A stretch of 48,669 nt of DNA from the NCBI RefSeq assembly GCF_030655615.1, contig NZ_JAURVJ010000137.1:1-48669 (forward strand), given 5' to 3'. Within the stretch, counting starts at the first letter, position 1. Every line of letters begins with the position of its first letter. The notes beneath the pieces are model-generated. The model had not been told where the DNA came from, searched no databases, and worked only from the letters and a program-made list of their open reading frames with translations. Below are positions 1 to 8,582 of this stretch, piece after piece. The DNA is from Nocardioides sp. Its GTDB lineage: Bacteria; Actinomycetota; Actinomycetes; Propionibacteriales; Nocardioidaceae. A program made the translations under genes and the position numbers.

Positions 1-2
1 CC

Positions 3-1406
3 CGCGCCGCGCGCCGCCTGGCCGGGCACGCCCTCGCGCTGACCCCCGACGACCGCTGGGCCCGCGACACCTGGATCGCGGCCCGCGACCTCGTCGAGAC
101 GGTCGACCGGGGCTGGACCTTCCGCCCGCGCGCCACGACCCGCCGCTACCTGCCGCGCCCCGACGCCGTCGTCTCGGTGCTGGCCCAGTCGCTGCCGCAC
201 ACCTCGGGCGGCTACGCCACCCGCACCCACGGCGTCCTCACCGGCCTCGCCGCCCGCGGCTGGGACGTCGCCGCCGTGACCCGTCCCGGGTTCCCCTACG
301 ACCGCTGGCCGGCGGGGGACACCACGGTGGTCGACCCCGTCGACGTCGTCGACGGCATCCCCTACCGCCGCCTGCTCACCCAGACCCGCAAGTACCCCCA
401 GTTCCCGCTCCGCGACTACGTCGACCCCTACGCCGCCCAGCTCGAGCTCCTCGTCCGCGAGCACCGCCCGGCCGTCGTCCACGCCAGCTCCTTCCACGTC
501 AACGGCCTCGCCGCGCAGTCGGTCGCGGCCCGCCTCGGCGTGCCGTTCGTCTACGAGATGCGCGGCCTCGAGGAGCTGATGAAGGTCTCCCGCGACCCCG
601 ACTTCGTGACCTCGGAGCGGCACGCGTTCACCTCCGACCTCGAGACCGGCATCGCCCTGCACGCCGACCGCGTCCTCGTGATCACCGGTGCCCTGCGCGA
701 CCTGATGGTCGGCCGCGGGGTGCCGGCCGAGCGGATCGTCGTCCTGCCCAACGGCGTGCACGCCGACCGCTTCGAGCCGCGCCCCCGCGACGCCGCCCTG
801 GCCGCCGAGCTCGGCCTCGGCGGCAAGACGGTCATCGGCTACGCCGGCGGCCTCGTCGACTACGAGGGCCTCGACCTGCTCCTCGAGGCCGTGCGCACCC
901 TCGTCGCCCGCCGCGACGACGTCCACCTGCTCGTCGTCGGCGACGGCCCCGAGGAGGGCCGCCTGCACGCCCGGGCCGCCGACCTCGGGCTGTCCCGGCA
1001 CGTCACGTTCACCGGTCGAGTGCCGCACGACGAGGTCGCCCGCCACCTCTCCCTCGTCGACGTCGCCCCGTTCCCGCGGCTGCCGCTGCCGGTCTGCGAG
1101 GCAATCTCGCCGATCAAGCCCTTCGAGTCCATGGCGATGGGCAAGGCGGTGGTGGTGTCGTCGGTCGCCGCCCTCACCGAGATCATCGACGACGGCCGCA
1201 CCGGCCTCGTCTTCGAGAAGGGCAGCGCGGCCGACCTGGCCCGGACCCTCGAGCGCCTCGTCGACGACCCTGAGCTGCGCGGACGTCTGGGGGAGTCCGC
1301 CCGCACCTGGGTGCGGGCCGAGCGCGACTGGTCGAGCATCGTCGGCATCGTCGACGACGTGTACGCCGACCTCGTGGGGTCGCGGCAGCCGGCATCTTCG
1401 CGCTAG
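3..1406 (+). CDS. Glycosyltransferase family 4 (GT-B), 5' end outside window
   Basis: Retaining glycosyltransferase of the GT4/group 1 type, which moves a sugar from a nucleotide-sugar to a lipid, sugar or small-molecule acceptor; the acceptor cannot be told. The frame is open from the first complete codon at base 3, so the true start lies upstream. The GTG at 177 sits inside the first conserved beta-strand (VSVLAQSLPHTSGGYATR) and is not the start. Seen: the glycine-rich N-terminal loop (SGGYATRTHG), PNGVHADRF before the second Rossmann domain, GYAGGLVDYEGLDLLLEA, and the donor-site E-x7-E region (EAISPIKPFESMAMGKAVV). The C-terminus is complete and ends at TAG 1404-1406. No neighbour on the right shares its strand. 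Confidence 0.85.
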   Translation, partial: RAARRLAGHALALTPDDRWARDTWIAARDLVETVDRGWTFRPRATTRRYLPRPDAVVSVLAQSLPHTSGGYATRTHGVLTGLAARGWDVAAVTRPGFPYDRWPAGDTTVVDPVDVVDGIPYRRLLTQTRKYPQFPLRDYVDPYAAQLELLVREHRPAVVHASSFHVNGLAAQSVAARLGVPFVYEMRGLEELMKVSRDPDFVTSERHAFTSDLETGIALHADRVLVITGALRDLMVGRGVPAERIVVLPNGVHADRFEPRPRDAALAAELGLGGKTVIGYAGGLVDYEGLDLLLEAVRTLVARRDDVHLLVVGDGPEEGRLHARAADLGLSRHVTFTGRVPHDEVARHLSLVDVAPFPRLPLPVCEAISPIKPFESMAMGKAVVVSSVAALTEIIDDGRTGLVFEKGSAADLARTLERLVDDPELRGRLGESARTWVRAERDWSSIVGIVDDVYADLVGSRQPASSR

Positions 1407-1428
1407 GTCCGCTCAGCGGCTGGGTCTG

Positions 1429-1443
1429 CGCGCCTTCGGCGCG
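1429..1443 (+). terminator. GC-rich hairpin after glycosyltransferase stop
   Basis: Perfect 6-bp stem CGCGCC/GGCGCG with a three-base TTC loop, 22 bases past the stop codon. No T tract follows, so if it ends transcription it is the tract-less kind common in actinobacteria. Function inferred. Confidence 0.4.
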
Positions 1444-1470
1444 GGGACGGGGTGCTCCGCGCGGGGGGGG

Positions 1471-1642
1471 GGTGGGGCGTGGCGGCCGGCCCTGGTCTGC
1501 GGAGTCACCTTCCGGGGAGAAGGCGATCCGGAGCGTCGCCGGGCTGCTCGGTCCCGTGGCTGGGCTGGGTGTCCGGCGCCGCACCTGGCTCGACTCCCCG
1601 GAAGGCGACCCCCGCAGCCCCGGCCGAGCCCCACGCCCCACC
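1471..1642. repeat. Long imperfect inverted repeat in convergent intergenic region
   Basis: The 336-bp gap between the convergent genes ending at 1406 and 1743 holds no convincing gene. Its main feature is a pair of 49-base inverted arms (1471-1519 and 1594-1642) around a 74-base loop. The outer 12 bases (GGTGGGGCGTGG) and the inner 12 bases (CCTTCCGGGGAG) match exactly and the middle pairs imperfectly. A run of ten G precedes it (1463-1472). It could be a MITE-like element or a bidirectional terminator; no target-site duplication is visible. Confidence 0.55.
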
Positions 1643-1742
1643 AGGTGCCCCCGTGCTCGTGTTGATGGGTTGGGGGGAGGGGTCAGGTGGTCCGGGTGCC
1701 CTGGCTCGCTCGGCCGCCGCTTGGGTCCGCAGGCCGCGAGGC

Positions 1743-3848
1743 CTACTCCTCGTCCCGGCTCTCGTCGATCAGCGTGGCGAGGTTCTGCAGCTCCTCCCAC
1801 ACCGGGCCGCCCTGCTCCTCCAGGTGCTGCATGTAGAGGTTGATGGCGCGCTCGTCGTTCTCCAGACCCTCCTGCCGGACGTACTCGTCGAACCCGGGCG
1901 GTGCCTCGCCGTGCGACTGGGTGTAGATGCTGAAGGCGAAGATCTCTTGGACGGCGTTCTTGCTCATGGCGTCGTCGAGGGACTTGTCGGCCTCCTCGAG
2001 ACGCTGGATCTCGCCGAGCAGGGCGTCGAAGACGCCCTTGACGGGGCCGGTCAGGGGGTTGGAACCGATCGTGGCGTCGATGGCGCTGTCGGTGAGGGAC
2101 TTCAGGACCCCGTCGAGCTTGATGCCGTCGCCGAGCAGGTCCTGCGAGCGGAGCAGGAGGCCCAGGTTGGTCGCGACCTGCTCGGGGTTGTCGCCGCGCT
2201 GGATCTGGTAGGTCGTCAGCTGGGCGATGAGCTCCTCCGGGTCGGTCCCGGACTCGTCGATCAGGTCCTTGAACGTGCTCGCCTCGACGAAGCCGTCGCG
2301 CGAGTTGTTCATGTACCACAGCGCCCACTCGGGGTCGTTCACGAGATCGTGGAGGTAGGGCGTGATGGGGTCGAAGTACATCGAGTCGGTGTTGGAGTAG
2401 CGGGCCTCCAGCAGCCGCATCAGCAGGTCGGGGCGAGCGCCGTCCGAGTCCTGCAGCGCGGCGAGGTGACGGTTCTTGAGCTCGACCAGCGTCTCGCCGT
2501 AGAGGTCGGCGAGGTGCTGGTAGTCGTCCTCGTTCATCGTGCCGCCCTCGGTCTGCACGTTGAACAGCCGGTTGAGCAGGTCGGTGACGTAGTCGTCGCT
2601 GGCGTGCTCGAGGACGTCGGCCAGGTCGGCGCCGCTCGAGCGGTCGTCCCACTGGTCGAGCATGTCGGTGTCCTCGTAGGCGTACTGGAAGGCCTGCGGG
2701 TAGAGACCGGGGGTGCCGAGGCCGTCGCTGAGCGAGGCGTTGTAGACCTCCGACTGGTTGGCCAGCGCGATCGCGTTGACCCGGCCGTCGGCCTGGTCGG
2801 ACGCGGCGACGAGGGCCCACATCTTGGGGCCGTAGTCCTTCTCCATCCACTCCTCGGAGAAGTCGGCGAACTCGGAGTCGGGGATCTGGCTGATGCCGTT
2901 GGCGACCGTGTCGTTGAACCCCTCGAGGGCGGGCCACAGGTCCTCCATGTAGAGGTCGGAGTCCTTGAGACCCTCGTCGATCTGCAGGTAGAGGTCCTGC
3001 ACGCCGCCGGGGCCGAGCAGGTCGACCAGCTGCTCGGAGTAGATGTCGTCGTCGGACTTCTCGCCGATGGCCTCGAGGGCGTCGTTGACCGCGTCGGCGT
3101 CGCCGTCCTCGAGGGCCTCGTTGAGGTCGGCGATGTCGTCCTCGGCGTCGGCGCGCTTCTCGTCGCGCTCGGCCTGCAGCTCCTGCTCGGCGAGGAGCTT
3201 GAGGCGGCTGTCCATCTGGGTCAGGCCGCCGAGCAGGGCCGCCTTGTCGATGACGGGGGCCTGGCCGGTGCGCCACTGCTCGATCTGGTCGTCGGTGACG
3301 CCGATGGGCTCCGACTCCTGGAAGGTGGTCGACAGCTTGGCGGTCTCCTGCTGGAGCCACATCTTCATGTAGCCGAAGTCGACCTCGAGGTTGTGCAGCG
3401 CCTTCTGGCGGTCCTCGGAGGCCTGGTCGACCGCGTGGTTGCGGGCGCGACCGGTGTCGGTCCGGTCGGCCTCGGGGTCCTCGTTGGCCGTCCTCGCCGT
3501 GGCGTCGGCGCGACCGACGGCGGCGTCGTAGTCGGAGTTGGCCGTCTCGAACTTCTGGTTGAGGCCGGGGAGCCGGGCCAGCGCGTCCTCGTAGTGGCCG
3601 GCCAGCGTGCGCAGGTTGGTGACGACCGGCTCGAGCTTGGTGTCGAGGGTGTGCATCAGGCCACCGAGGCCGGTCATCTCGGCCTTGATGGCGTCGGCCG
3701 CCTGCCCGGTCCACTGGCCGCCGATCTCGGCGGGTACGCCGGCCGCCGCCGTGCCCTTGGTGCGCAGGTGCTCGCGCAGGTGGCTGATCTTGGTGGCGAC
3801 GGCCCGCAGGCCCTCGGGGTCGACGTCGAGGGTGAAGTGGTCGGGCAT
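1743..3848 (-). CDS. Large protein with WXG100-type N-terminus
   Basis: 701-aa acidic, mostly helical protein. Residues 1-95 look like a WXG100/ESAT-6 helical hairpin with the turn motif W46-T47-G48 in GGQWTGQAADA. After it come charged helices (about 95-330, with predicted coiled-coil character) and a long C-terminal region ending LIDESRDEE in which I recognise no toxin or enzyme motif. There is no signal peptide, as expected for a type VII (ESX) substrate. ATG start with GGAGAA about five bases upstream. It lies 33 bp downstream of a 100-aa helical protein, probably in one transcript. No EccC-type ATPase is in the window, so the secretion link is inferred from the WXG fold and neighbours only. 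Confidence 0.7.
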   Translation of the reverse strand: MPDHFTLDVDPEGLRAVATKISHLREHLRTKGTAAAGVPAEIGGQWTGQAADAIKAEMTGLGGLMHTLDTKLEPVVTNLRTLAGHYEDALARLPGLNQKFETANSDYDAAVGRADATARTANEDPEADRTDTGRARNHAVDQASEDRQKALHNLEVDFGYMKMWLQQETAKLSTTFQESEPIGVTDDQIEQWRTGQAPVIDKAALLGGLTQMDSRLKLLAEQELQAERDEKRADAEDDIADLNEALEDGDADAVNDALEAIGEKSDDDIYSEQLVDLLGPGGVQDLYLQIDEGLKDSDLYMEDLWPALEGFNDTVANGISQIPDSEFADFSEEWMEKDYGPKMWALVAASDQADGRVNAIALANQSEVYNASLSDGLGTPGLYPQAFQYAYEDTDMLDQWDDRSSGADLADVLEHASDDYVTDLLNRLFNVQTEGGTMNEDDYQHLADLYGETLVELKNRHLAALQDSDGARPDLLMRLLEARYSNTDSMYFDPITPYLHDLVNDPEWALWYMNNSRDGFVEASTFKDLIDESGTDPEELIAQLTTYQIQRGDNPEQVATNLGLLLRSQDLLGDGIKLDGVLKSLTDSAIDATIGSNPLTGPVKGVFDALLGEIQRLEEADKSLDDAMSKNAVQEIFAFSIYTQSHGEAPPGFDEYVRQEGLENDERAINLYMQHLEEQGGPVWEELQNLATLIDESRDEE

Positions 3849-3881
3849 GGGTTCTCCGCTCGGGACAGCCGCTGGGCTGTG

Positions 3882-4184
3882 TCAGATCGTCGGCAGGTGG
3901 GACAGGTCGGTGTCGAGACGCTCGAGCGAGATCTCGAAGACGTTGGTGTTGCCGGCGATGAGCGCCGCGGTCTCACCGCAGAACTCGAGGGTCTGGCCCC
4001 AGGAGATGAGGTAGGCGTTGGCGCCGTCCTCGACGAACTGCGACATCTCGCCGCACGCGGTGATGGTGTCCATCCGGTGGCCGCCGACCTCCATCCCGCT
4101 GTTGTCGAACTCGGCGCTCAGGTCACGGAAGTGCTCGATGATCGGAGCGGCGACGGTGTCGGTCATCACGAGGTCCTCGGCCAT
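3882..4184 (-). CDS. Small helical protein, possible ESX/EspC-like partner
   Basis: 100-aa protein of the size of WXG100/EspC-type proteins, rich in helix-forming residues, with a central S61-W62-G63-Q64 that could be the turn of a helical hairpin and two cysteines (C44, C69). It directly precedes the 701-aa WXG protein, a layout typical of small ESX partners encoded beside a larger substrate. ATG start; a possible leaderless -10 (TAGGGG) lies seven bases upstream. The family call is weak because the sequence lacks the classical C-terminal YxxxD/E signal. Confidence 0.5.
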   Translation of the reverse strand: MAEDLVMTDTVAAPIIEHFRDLSAEFDNSGMEVGGHRMDTITACGEMSQFVEDGANAYLISWGQTLEFCGETAALIAGNTNVFEISLERLDTDLSHLPTI

Positions 4185-4191
4185 GCCCGGC

Positions 4192-4197
4192 CCCCTA
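4192..4197 (-). promoter_or_regulatory. Possible leaderless -10 box
   Basis: TAGGGG on the minus strand, seven bases before the ATG at 4184. The last base is G instead of T, so it is weaker than the other such boxes in the window. Confidence 0.3.
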
Positions 4198-4229
4198 CCC
4201 CTGGTGGGGCTGCTGAAACGGTCTCGCGG

Positions 4230-4703
4230 TCAGCGGGAGGCGACCGGGGTGACGGCCAGCCACCGGTGGCGCCACCCGGCGAGGGGTCGACCGTCGAGCG
4301 GGACCACCCGGCCGGAGGCGGGCTCGTAGCACCGGGGCGGCGCCTCGGCGGTGCCGGCACCGGCGTCGACGACGAGGACGACGTGGCGGGGGAGCCAGCG
4401 GCTGCCGACGTACAGCGCTCCGGCCCGTGGGGGAGCAGAACGAGACCAGCGGACGACGCGGGTGCGGTGCGGCGTGCCGGTGACGGCGGCGAGCTCGCGG
4501 GCGACGGCCCACGGCGGGGTGCCGAGGGCCCGCGGCCAGGGCAGCTGGAGGCGACCGCGCAGGCGGAGGCGGGTGAGCCGGCGGTGGGCGGCGAGGACGT
4601 CGGTGGTGAAGCTCGCGGGACTCGCGCCGGCGGCGACGATCATGCAGGCGGCGCCGCAGGTCCGGGCGTCGGGCTGGCGCAGCCCCGCGCCGGACGGGTT
4701 CAC
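4230..4703 (-). CDS. C39-like (papain-fold) cysteine peptidase-like protein
   Basis: 157 aa. The N-terminus carries Q10 followed by T15-C16-G17-A18-A19-C20, the oxyanion-Gln/nucleophile-Cys layout of C39-like peptidases. H107 (LPRHVVLVVD) and the E127-P-A-S-G segment sit where the His and third catalytic residue are expected. No signal peptide and no ABC domain, so it is not a bacteriocin exporter. Its GTG start overlaps the TGA of the kinase upstream (GTGA at 4700-4703), so the two are translationally coupled and belong to the deoC operon. It also sits next to the WXG genes and could process them; that is inference. The catalytic assignment rests on motif spacing alone. Confidence 0.6.
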   Translation of the reverse strand: MNPSGAGLRQPDARTCGAACMIVAAGASPASFTTDVLAAHRRLTRLRLRGRLQLPWPRALGTPPWAVARELAAVTGTPHRTRVVRWSRSAPPRAGALYVGSRWLPRHVVLVVDAGAGTAEAPPRCYEPASGRVVPLDGRPLAGWRHRWLAVTPVASR

Positions 4704-5308
4704 CGCCCGACCTGCCCGCGCAGCAACGCCACTCCCTGGGCCGCCTCGTCGGCCGACACCGCCGTGCAGCCGAGGCTGACGGCGTGCGCGACGACCTCTC
4801 GCTGGGCCCGCAGCAGGGCGAGCCCGCGGCGGACGAGCACCAGAGGCGGCTTGCGGTGCTCGCGGAGGTCGCGCACGAGGCGGCGCCAGAAGGTCACGAC
4901 GGCGGTCTGGCGCACGCAGTAGGCCGCGGCGAGCAGACCCTCGGCCTCGAGCCGCGGGACGACCTCCTGGGCGAAGATCCCCTCGGCGACGACGTACGGC
5001 GACCCGTGCAGGTCGAGCCGCTGCCAGCCGGTGCGTCCGTCATGGGCGATGTCGTAGACCGGCACGTCACCCGCGCCCTCGCGGCAGATCGCGACCGCCG
5101 CGGCGACGGCGTCGTCGCACAGCCACGAGGCCGGGTCGTCCCAGTCGGCGATGCCGGCGTTGGCGCCGCTCGCGATGCGGGGGAGGGTCGGGTCGCTGCC
5201 GTCCTTGTAGAAGTCGTCGAGCCGGAGCACGGGCAGGCCGAGCCGCTCGGCGAGTCGCGACTTGCCCGACCCCGAGGGGCCGGCCAGGACGATGACCTGC
5301 GCCTGCAT
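4700..5308 (-). CDS. Uridine kinase-like P-loop kinase
   Basis: 202 aa. Walker A GPSGSGKS at residues 10-17, then LRLDDFYKD (28-36), whose Asp and Tyr match the nucleoside-binding segment of uridine/cytidine kinases; a DWDDP motif follows near residue 55. Expected reaction is ATP-dependent 5'-phosphorylation of a pyrimidine nucleoside. It starts three bases after the short dehydrogenase-like gene stops and its TGA overlaps the start of the C39-like gene, so it is deep inside the deoC operon, consistent with nucleoside salvage. Actinobacterial members of this clade are poorly characterised, so the substrate is tentative. Confidence 0.75.
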   Translation of the reverse strand: MQAQVIVLAGPSGSGKSRLAERLGLPVLRLDDFYKDGSDPTLPRIASGANAGIADWDDPASWLCDDAVAAAVAICREGAGDVPVYDIAHDGRTGWQRLDLHGSPYVVAEGIFAQEVVPRLEAEGLLAAAYCVRQTAVVTFWRRLVRDLREHRKPPLVLVRRGLALLRAQREVVAHAVSLGCTAVSADEAAQGVALLRGQVGR

Positions 5309-5311
5309 CGA

Positions 5312-6181
5312 TCAGACGCCGATCGGGTGCCAGACGGTCTTGATCTCGACGAAGTCGGTCATCGTGTCGAGGCCCGGGGTGAGGGTCCAGTCGGGCTCGG
5401 CGGCGGGCGCGCGGCGGACGCGCTTGAGGTTGTCGGCCGCGGCGACCTCGAGGGCGGTGGTGAGCGTGGTGTCGCCCGCGACGCCGGTGAGGTCGATGGC
5501 GTTGACGTCCATGTGGGAGGCCAGCCAGGGGGCGACCGTGGCCGCCTCGCCGGTGAGGATGTTGATGACGCCGGCCGGCACGTCGGAGGTGGCGAGCACC
5601 TCGGCGAAGGTGACCGCTGGCAGCGGCCGGTCGTAGGACGACACGACGACGGCCACGTTGCCGGTGACGACGACGGGGGCGACGACGCTCACCAGGCCGA
5701 GCAGGGAGGACCCCTGGGGCGCGAGGACGGCGACCACGCCGGTCGGCTCGGGGGTCGACAGGTTGAAGAACGGCCCGGCGACGGGGTTGGCGTTGCCGAC
5801 GACCTGGGTCAGCTTGTCGGCCCACCCGGCGTACCAGACGAGGCGGTCGATGGCGGCGTCGATCGCGTCGTTGGCCTTGGAGGCGCTGAGCCCCTCGGAC
5901 TGCTGGACGGCGACGAGGAACTGCGGACGGCGGTCCTCGACGAGCTCGGCGACGCGGTAGAGGATCTGCGCCCGGTTGTAGGCGGTGCGGGCGGCCCAGC
6001 CGCCGGCGGCCTTGCGGGCGGCAACGACCGCGTCGCGGGCGTCCTTGCGCGAGGCGAGGGCGGCGTTGGCCACGAACTTCCCCTTGGCGTCGTTGACGAC
6101 GTAGGAGTATCCCGACTCCGAACGCGGGAACGCGCCGCCGATGAACAGCTTGTAGGTCTTGCGGACGTCGACGCGAGCCAT
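5312..6181 (-). CDS. Short aldehyde dehydrogenase-like protein without catalytic residues
   Basis: 289 aa, about 60% of a normal aldehyde dehydrogenase. Residues 1-260 follow the N-terminal cofactor domain of the upstream enzyme (YKLFIGGAF, WYAGWADKLTQVVGN, DVPAGVINILTGEA). The catalytic domain is absent and there is no cysteine in the protein. The oxyanion Asn segment PWNFPLL of the neighbour reads PQGSSLL here, and the cofactor-binding KPAETTP reads SSYDRPLP. It is therefore probably not a dehydrogenase on its own but a partner or structural paralogue. Its ATG overlaps the TGA of the full-length enzyme (ATGA), so both are made together. The reading frame is clean with an independent start, so it is not simply a decayed copy. 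Confidence 0.8.
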   Translation of the reverse strand: MARVDVRKTYKLFIGGAFPRSESGYSYVVNDAKGKFVANAALASRKDARDAVVAARKAAGGWAARTAYNRAQILYRVAELVEDRRPQFLVAVQQSEGLSASKANDAIDAAIDRLVWYAGWADKLTQVVGNANPVAGPFFNLSTPEPTGVVAVLAPQGSSLLGLVSVVAPVVVTGNVAVVVSSYDRPLPAVTFAEVLATSDVPAGVINILTGEAATVAPWLASHMDVNAIDLTGVAGDTTLTTALEVAAADNLKRVRRAPAAEPDWTLTPGLDTMTDFVEIKTVWHPIGV

Positions 6182-7620
6182 CAGAGATCGCCTCCCTCGA
6201 GATAGGCGGAGAGCCCGTGACGGCCGCCCTCGCGGCCCTGGCCCGACTCCTTGTAGCCGCCGAACGGGCTGGTCGGGTCGAACTTGTTGAACGTGTTGGC
6301 CCAGACCACGCCGGCCTTGAGCGCACCGGCCATGTGGAGGATGAGCGAGCCCTTGTCGGTCCAGACACCCGCGGAGAGGCCGTAGGGCGTGTTGTTGGCC
6401 TTCTCGACGGCCTCGGACGGGGTGCGGAACGTGAGCACCGAGAGCACCGGTCCGAAGATCTCCTCGCGCGCGATCCGGTGGGCCTGGGAGACGCCGGTGA
6501 AGATCGTCGGCGGGAACCAGAAGCCCCGGTCGGGCAGGTCGCACGGCGGCGACCAGCGGCCGGCGCCCTCCTGCTCGCCGATGTCGCTGAGCTCGCGGAT
6601 GCGCGCGAGCTGCTCGGCGGAGTTGATCGCGCCGACGTCGGTGTTCTTGTCGAGCGGGTCGCCGACCCGCAGGGTGCCCATCCGGCGCTTGAGCCGGGCG
6701 AGCAGCTCGTCGGCGACCGACTCCTGGACCAGCAGCCGCGAGCCGGCGCAGCAGACGTGGCCCTGGTTGAAGAAGATGCCGTTGACGATGCCCTCGACGG
6801 CCTGGTCGATCGGTGCGTCCTCGAAGACGATGTTGGCGGCCTTGCCGCCGAGCTCGAGGGTGACCTTCTTGGTCGTCCCGGCGACCGCGCGGGCGATGGC
6901 CTTGCCGACCTCGGTCGAGCCGGTGAAGGCGACCTTGTCGACGTCGCCGTGGCCGACGATCGCCTGGCCGGTGCCGCCGGCGCCGGTGACGATGTTGACC
7001 ACGCCGGCCGGCAGGTCGGCCTGCTGGCAGATCTCGGCGAAGAGCAGCGCCGTCAGGGGCGTGGTCTCGGCCGGCTTGAGCACGACGGTGTTGCCGCAGG
7101 CGAGGGCCGGGGCGATCTTCCAGGCCAGCATCAGCAGCGGGAAGTTCCACGGGATGATCTGGCCGGCGACGCCGAACGGCGTCCAGCCGAAGCCGGAGTG
7201 CTCGAGCTTGTCGGCCCACCCCGCGTAGTAGAAGAAGTGGGCGGCAACGATCGGGATGTCGACGTCGCGCGACTCCTTGATCGGCTTGCCGTTGTCGAGG
7301 GACTCCAGGACGGCGAGCTCGCGGCCGCGCTCCTGGATGATCCGGGCGATCCGGTAGAGGTACTTGGCCCGCTCGCTGCCGGGCATCCGCGACCAGACGC
7401 GGGTGTAGGCGCGTCGCGCGGCCTTGACCGCGGCGTCGACGTCGGCGTCGCTGGCCTCGGCGACCTCGGCGAGGACCTCCTCGGTGGCCGGGCTGATCGT
7501 CTTGAACGACGACCCGTGGCCGTCGACGAACTCACCGCCGATGAACAGGCCGTAGGACGGCTTGAGGTCGAGGATGCTGCGCGACTCGGGCGCGGGGGCG
7601 TAGTCGAAGGGGGTGCTCAT
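6181..7620 (-). CDS. NAD(P)-dependent aldehyde dehydrogenase
   Basis: 479 aa, full family length. Shows PWNFPLLMLAWK (catalytic Asn), KPAETTPLTA (cofactor binding), ELGGKAANIVF (general-base Glu), the nucleophile motif FFNQGHVCCAGSR, and EEIFGPVLSV near the C-terminus. It oxidises an aldehyde to the acid in the cytosol. It lies eight bases downstream of deoC, whose products are acetaldehyde and glyceraldehyde 3-phosphate, so acetaldehyde is the likely substrate; that is inferred from context. Confidence 0.9.
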   Translation of the reverse strand: MSTPFDYAPAPESRSILDLKPSYGLFIGGEFVDGHGSSFKTISPATEEVLAEVAEASDADVDAAVKAARRAYTRVWSRMPGSERAKYLYRIARIIQERGRELAVLESLDNGKPIKESRDVDIPIVAAHFFYYAGWADKLEHSGFGWTPFGVAGQIIPWNFPLLMLAWKIAPALACGNTVVLKPAETTPLTALLFAEICQQADLPAGVVNIVTGAGGTGQAIVGHGDVDKVAFTGSTEVGKAIARAVAGTTKKVTLELGGKAANIVFEDAPIDQAVEGIVNGIFFNQGHVCCAGSRLLVQESVADELLARLKRRMGTLRVGDPLDKNTDVGAINSAEQLARIRELSDIGEQEGAGRWSPPCDLPDRGFWFPPTIFTGVSQAHRIAREEIFGPVLSVLTFRTPSEAVEKANNTPYGLSAGVWTDKGSLILHMAGALKAGVVWANTFNKFDPTSPFGGYKESGQGREGGRHGLSAYLEGGDL

Positions 7621-7628
7621 GGGTGTCC

Positions 7629-8576
7629 TCAGTCGAGGGTGAAGTAGTCGGGACCGGAGTAGCGACCGGTGGTCATCTTGGTGCGCTGCATGAGCAGCTC
7701 GTTGAGCAGCGTGGAGGCTCCGAACCGGAACCAGTCGGGGTCGAGCCAGTCGGGGCCGGCGACCTCGTTGACCATGACGAGGTACTTGATCGCGTCCTTG
7801 GCGGTGCGGATGCCGCCGGCAGGCTTGACGCCGATCATCTGGCCGGTGGCCTCGCGGAAGTCACGCACCGCCTCGAGCATCACGAGCGTCACGGGGAGGG
7901 TCGCCGCGGGCTGCACCTTGCCGGTGGAGGTCTTGATGAAGTGGCCGCCGGCCATCATGGCCAGCCAGCTCGCCCGACGTACGTTGTCGAGGGTCTGGAG
8001 CTCGCCGGTCTCGAGGATGACCTTGAGGTGCGCCGGTCCACACGCCTCCTTGACGGCGACGATCTCGTCGAAGACCTGCTGGTAGCGGCCCGACAGGAAC
8101 GCCCCGCGCTCGATGACCATGTCGATCTCGTCGGCGCCGGCCTCGACCGCGTCGCGGGTGTCGGCGAGCTTGATGTCGAGGGCCGCACGGCCGCTCGGGA
8201 ACGCCGTCGCGACCGCGGCGACGTGGACGCCGGAGGTGCCCAGGGTCTGCTTGGCCGTGGCCACCATGTCGGGGTAGACGCAGACGGCGGCGACCTGCGG
8301 GCAGGTCGGGTCGGCGGGGTCGGGACGCATGGCCTTCGACGCCAGCGCGCGCACCTTGCCGAAGGTGTCCTGGCCCTCGAGGGTGGTCAGGTCGACCATC
8401 CGGATGGCGAGGTCGAGGGCCCGCGCCTTGGCCGTCGTCTTGATCGAGCGGGTGCCGAGCGAGGCGGCGCGCGCCTCGGCGCCGACCTGGTCGACCCCGG
8501 GCAGGCCGTGGAGGAACCGCCGCAGCGAAGCCTCCGACCGGGTGACGTCAGCGAAGTCCAAGGCGGTCGGGGGCAT
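7629..8576 (-). CDS. deoC: Deoxyribose-phosphate aldolase
   Basis: 315 aa. Splits 2-deoxyribose 5-phosphate into acetaldehyde and glyceraldehyde 3-phosphate. Motifs of the class I aldolase TIM barrel: VCVYPDMV, EIDMVIERGAFLSG, LKVILETGEL, the Schiff-base lysine in GHFIKTSTGK, and VKPAGGIRTAKDA with the second active-site lysine. Longer than the E. coli enzyme because of an N-terminal helical extension, as in many actinobacteria. First gene of a five-gene operon. It starts at ATG six bases after a TATGCT box, so it is probably leaderless. Confidence 0.93.
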   Translation of the reverse strand: MPPTALDFADVTRSEASLRRFLHGLPGVDQVGAEARAASLGTRSIKTTAKARALDLAIRMVDLTTLEGQDTFGKVRALASKAMRPDPADPTCPQVAAVCVYPDMVATAKQTLGTSGVHVAAVATAFPSGRAALDIKLADTRDAVEAGADEIDMVIERGAFLSGRYQQVFDEIVAVKEACGPAHLKVILETGELQTLDNVRRASWLAMMAGGHFIKTSTGKVQPAATLPVTLVMLEAVRDFREATGQMIGVKPAGGIRTAKDAIKYLVMVNEVAGPDWLDPDWFRFGASTLLNELLMQRTKMTTGRYSGPDYFTLD

Positions 8577-8582
8577 CGGGCC

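Noticed and set aside
1452..4922. 1156-codon open frame on the plus strand
   Set aside because: Antisense to the WXG, companion, C39-like and kinase genes; Val/Leu/Gly-rich composition typical of a shadow of high-GC coding DNA.
6182..7219. 635-aa version of the short dehydrogenase-like protein
   Set aside because: The extra N-terminus is an Arg/Pro-rich shadow of the full-length enzyme in another frame; the ATG at 6181 with ATGA overlap is the start.
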